A stretch of 64,000 nucleotides of DNA from Thermoanaerobacterium xylanolyticum LX-11. GTDB taxonomy: Bacteria > Bacillota > Thermoanaerobacteria > Thermoanaerobacterales > Thermoanaerobacteraceae. Both the position numbers and the translations under genes were made by a program. The notes below the pieces were generated by a model that saw only the letters and a list, made by a program, of their open reading frames with translations, made no database searches and was not told where the DNA came from. How positions within the stretch are numbered: position 1 is the first letter of the stretch; each line of letters begins with the position of its first letter. The DNA is taken from the NCBI RefSeq assembly GCF_000189775.2, contig NC_015555.1, positions 507,001 through 571,000 on the forward strand, read 5' to 3'. This document shows positions 62,517-64,000 of this stretch, in pieces.

Positions 62517-63842
62517 ATGAGTAAGTTTACAGATTCGCTTGAGGAAAAATTGATGCCTATAGCGGGCAAAATCTCTGAAAATAGGTACTTGACATCAATT
62601 CGTGATGGCTTTATGCTTGCTGTTCCACTCATTACAATAGGTGCTGTTTTCTTGTTGCTGGCGTTTTTGCCGATACCTGGATATTCTGATTTTATGGCAA
62701 AGGCTTTCGGACCAAACTGGAATACATTCTTTATGAGGCCCTTTGAGGCTACAATGTCAATAATGAGTATATTTGTAGTATTTGGCATTGCATACAGCCT
62801 CGCAGGGCATTACAAGATTGATGGTTTAAACACGGCTGCAACTGCACTCGTTGCATTTTTGATATTTACACCGTTTATAGTTAATTATACACCTGAAGGA
62901 GCTAAAAAAGCAATTCAAGTAAGCGGCGGCATACCAGTTGACTGGATGGGCTCAAAAGGTCTGTTTGTAGGCATTTTAACGGCAATACTGTCAGTTGAAA
63001 TCGTAAGATTTGTTATAAAAAGAGGCTGGGTAATTAAGATGCCAAAAGGTGTTCCACCTGCAGTTGAAAAGGCTTTCTCTGCGTTGATTCCTGCGGCTAT
63101 AGTTGCTATCATCATCGATGTTATAAGAATGCTGTTTGCTATGACATCTTACGGTACAATACATCAATTTATTTACACAGTGTTGCAGATACCTTTGACA
63201 AGACTTGGCGATACACTGCCTGCTACGCTGATTGCTAACTTCTTCGAAGGACTTTTCTGGTCGTTTGGTATACATGGCGCAAACGTAGTCGGATCTGTCA
63301 TGGGACCAATATGGTTGGCACTTGCAGCAGAGAACTTACAGGCATTCCAAGCTGGTCATCCAGTTCCACACATCATAACACAGCAGTTCCACGATATGTA
63401 CATGCTGGTAGGTGGCTCAGGAAGCACATTAGGACTTGTACTTGCTATGCTTTTCTTCTCAAAATCAAGACAGGTAAAAACAGTTGGAAAACTTGCTATA
63501 GTTCCTGGTTTATTCAATATCAATGAACCTGTAATATTCGGACTTCCAATTGTTTTAAACCCAATAATGGTAATACCATTTATATTGACGCCGATGATCT
63601 TAGCTACTTTGACTTACATCGTCATGTCAATAGGTCTTGTTGGGCACCCAACAGGTGTTGTAATACCATGGACGACACCACCTATCATTGGAGGACTTTT
63701 GGTGTCAGGTTTTAGCGGTGCTATATGGCAAATAATCGAATTAGTGATTTCATTTTTCATATACTTGCCATTCTTAAGAGTCGTAGATAGACAGTACCTT
63801 GAACAAGAGCAAGCAATGGCTGTTGAAAGCCAAAAAGGCTGA
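62517..63842 (+). CDS. PTS lactose/cellobiose-type IIC permease
   Basis: 441 aa, ATG after AAGGAGTG. About ten hydrophobic helices. Family marks: SKFTDSLEEKLMPIAGKISENRYLTSIRDGFMLAVPLITIGA at the N-terminus, FFEGLFWSFGIHGANVVGSVM near 245, GSGSTLGLVLAMLFFSKS near 300, and PGLFNINEPVIFGLPIVLNP near 330 (substrate-binding NEP motif). It forms the membrane channel for a beta-linked disaccharide or chitobiose-type sugar; exact sugar not readable. Confidence 0.95.
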   Translation: MSKFTDSLEEKLMPIAGKISENRYLTSIRDGFMLAVPLITIGAVFLLLAFLPIPGYSDFMAKAFGPNWNTFFMRPFEATMSIMSIFVVFGIAYSLAGHYKIDGLNTAATALVAFLIFTPFIVNYTPEGAKKAIQVSGGIPVDWMGSKGLFVGILTAILSVEIVRFVIKRGWVIKMPKGVPPAVEKAFSALIPAAIVAIIIDVIRMLFAMTSYGTIHQFIYTVLQIPLTRLGDTLPATLIANFFEGLFWSFGIHGANVVGSVMGPIWLALAAENLQAFQAGHPVPHIITQQFHDMYMLVGGSGSTLGLVLAMLFFSKSRQVKTVGKLAIVPGLFNINEPVIFGLPIVLNPIMVIPFILTPMILATLTYIVMSIGLVGHPTGVVIPWTTPPIIGGLLVSGFSGAIWQIIELVISFFIYLPFLRVVDRQYLEQEQAMAVESQKG

Positions 63843-63849
63843 TATAATT

Positions 63850-63885
63850 GCAATTAGGCGGTTACAGTCGTAATCGTCTAATTGC
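63850..63885 (+). terminator. Hairpin after the IIC gene
   Basis: 16-bp stem, GCAATTAGGCGGTTAC (63850-63865) / GTAATCGTCTAATTGC (63870-63885), two G-U pairs, 4-base loop. Only TTT follows directly, so it may be a partial terminator within a longer operon, since another gene starts 37 bp later. Confidence 0.6.
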
Positions 63886-63921
63886 TTTAAACATTTTAAA
63901 AGGTGTAAGGAGATAAAATTT

Positions 63922-64000
63922 ATGGGTGTTTTGGAAGAACTAAAAATAAGCCTTTTTATGCCTCAAAATTACAAAAGATTAAAAGGCGAATCTATAATAA
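63922..64000 (+). CDS. Start of an unidentified gene (3' partial)
   Basis: ATG follows AAGGAG by 9 bases. The visible 26 codons begin MGVLEELKISLFMPQNYKRL and run off the window. The short N-terminal pattern recalls DUF1189-type membrane proteins, but this is too little to name. It could be part of the PTS operon, after the hairpin. Confidence 0.55.
   Translation, partial: MGVLEELKISLFMPQNYKRLKGESII

Noticed and set aside
1..64000. CRISPR array, insertion sequence, prophage or integrase in the window
   Set aside because: No regularly spaced repeats, transposase, integrase or phage structural motifs were seen in any frame.

Overview
The window is AT-rich, densely packed low-GC Gram-positive (Firmicutes) DNA. 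The gene set points to an anaerobic, sugar-fermenting clostridial thermophile, and I would guess a Thermoanaerobacterium-like member of the Thermoanaerobacterales. That guess is inferred from gene content: split Fe-S glutamate synthase, CoA-dehydratase activase, LevR/sigma-54 PTS operon, a GrdB-like protein, HprK, and many TTG/GTG starts behind strong AGGAGG sites. There is no CRISPR array, no IS element and no prophage. The only mobile-type module is a hicAB toxin-antitoxin pair.

Layout. (1) 1-7.5 kb, + strand: a compact run of a beta-CASP metallo-hydrolase (cut by the window edge), a divergent Hsp70, a HEAT-repeat protein, two uncharacterised coiled-coil/helical proteins and a DUF1461 membrane protein. 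(2) 7.5-12 kb: an FtsH-type protease lacking the extracellular domain (-), a CoA-dehydratase activase (+) and a long FtsA-like ATPase (-). (3) 12-16 kb (-): a Gld-type ABC exporter (ATPase, permease, GldG, DUF4340) behind a palindromic operator. (4) 16-18.7 kb: two small genes including ymaF, hicAB with a nonsense codon in the toxin, tRNA-Arg(CCG) and ribosomal protein L25/Ctc. (5) 18.7-20.5 kb (-): lysA with a lysine riboswitch, a lysine-containing upstream ORF and a terminator. (6) 20.5-22.3 kb: a small membrane protein, a 29-residue ORF and an orphan MsmX/UgpC-type ATPase. (7) 22.3-27.5 kb (-): a five-gene split glutamate synthase, divergent from a PucR/CdaR-type regulator.

(8) 28.8-44.7 kb (+): a long cell-envelope and DNA-repair block: ftsE-ftsX-M23 peptidase-ctpA-PDZ/MinJ-like-comB, then uvrB-uvrA-FHA-rodA/ftsW-pbpA-uvrC. 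(9) 44.8-48.6 kb (-): birA followed by an SsuABC/ThiXYZ-type importer. (10) 48.7-52.9 kb (+): hprK, a PHP phosphatase, a ROK glucokinase and an acyl-CoA ligase. (11) 53-58 kb (+): a LacI-regulated carbohydrate operon (two Gfo/Idh/MocA dehydrogenases, two TIM-barrel isomerases) with two near-identical palindromic operators. (12) 58-64 kb: a LevR-type sigma-54 activator (-) divergent from a lactose/cellobiose PTS operon (IIA, GrdB-like protein, IIB, IIC). That operon has a textbook -24/-12 promoter and repeated AAACACTA octamers upstream. The start of one more gene runs off the right end.

How it works together: areas 10-12 are carbon uptake and catabolite control (HprK, glucokinase, PTS with its dedicated activator, LacI operon). 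Area 8 is division, wall remodelling and excision repair. Areas 5 and 7 are amino-acid and nitrogen metabolism with RNA-level control visible in the leaders. The least explained parts are the Hsp70 cluster at the left edge, the GrdB-like protein inside the PTS operon and the multi-layer lysA leader.
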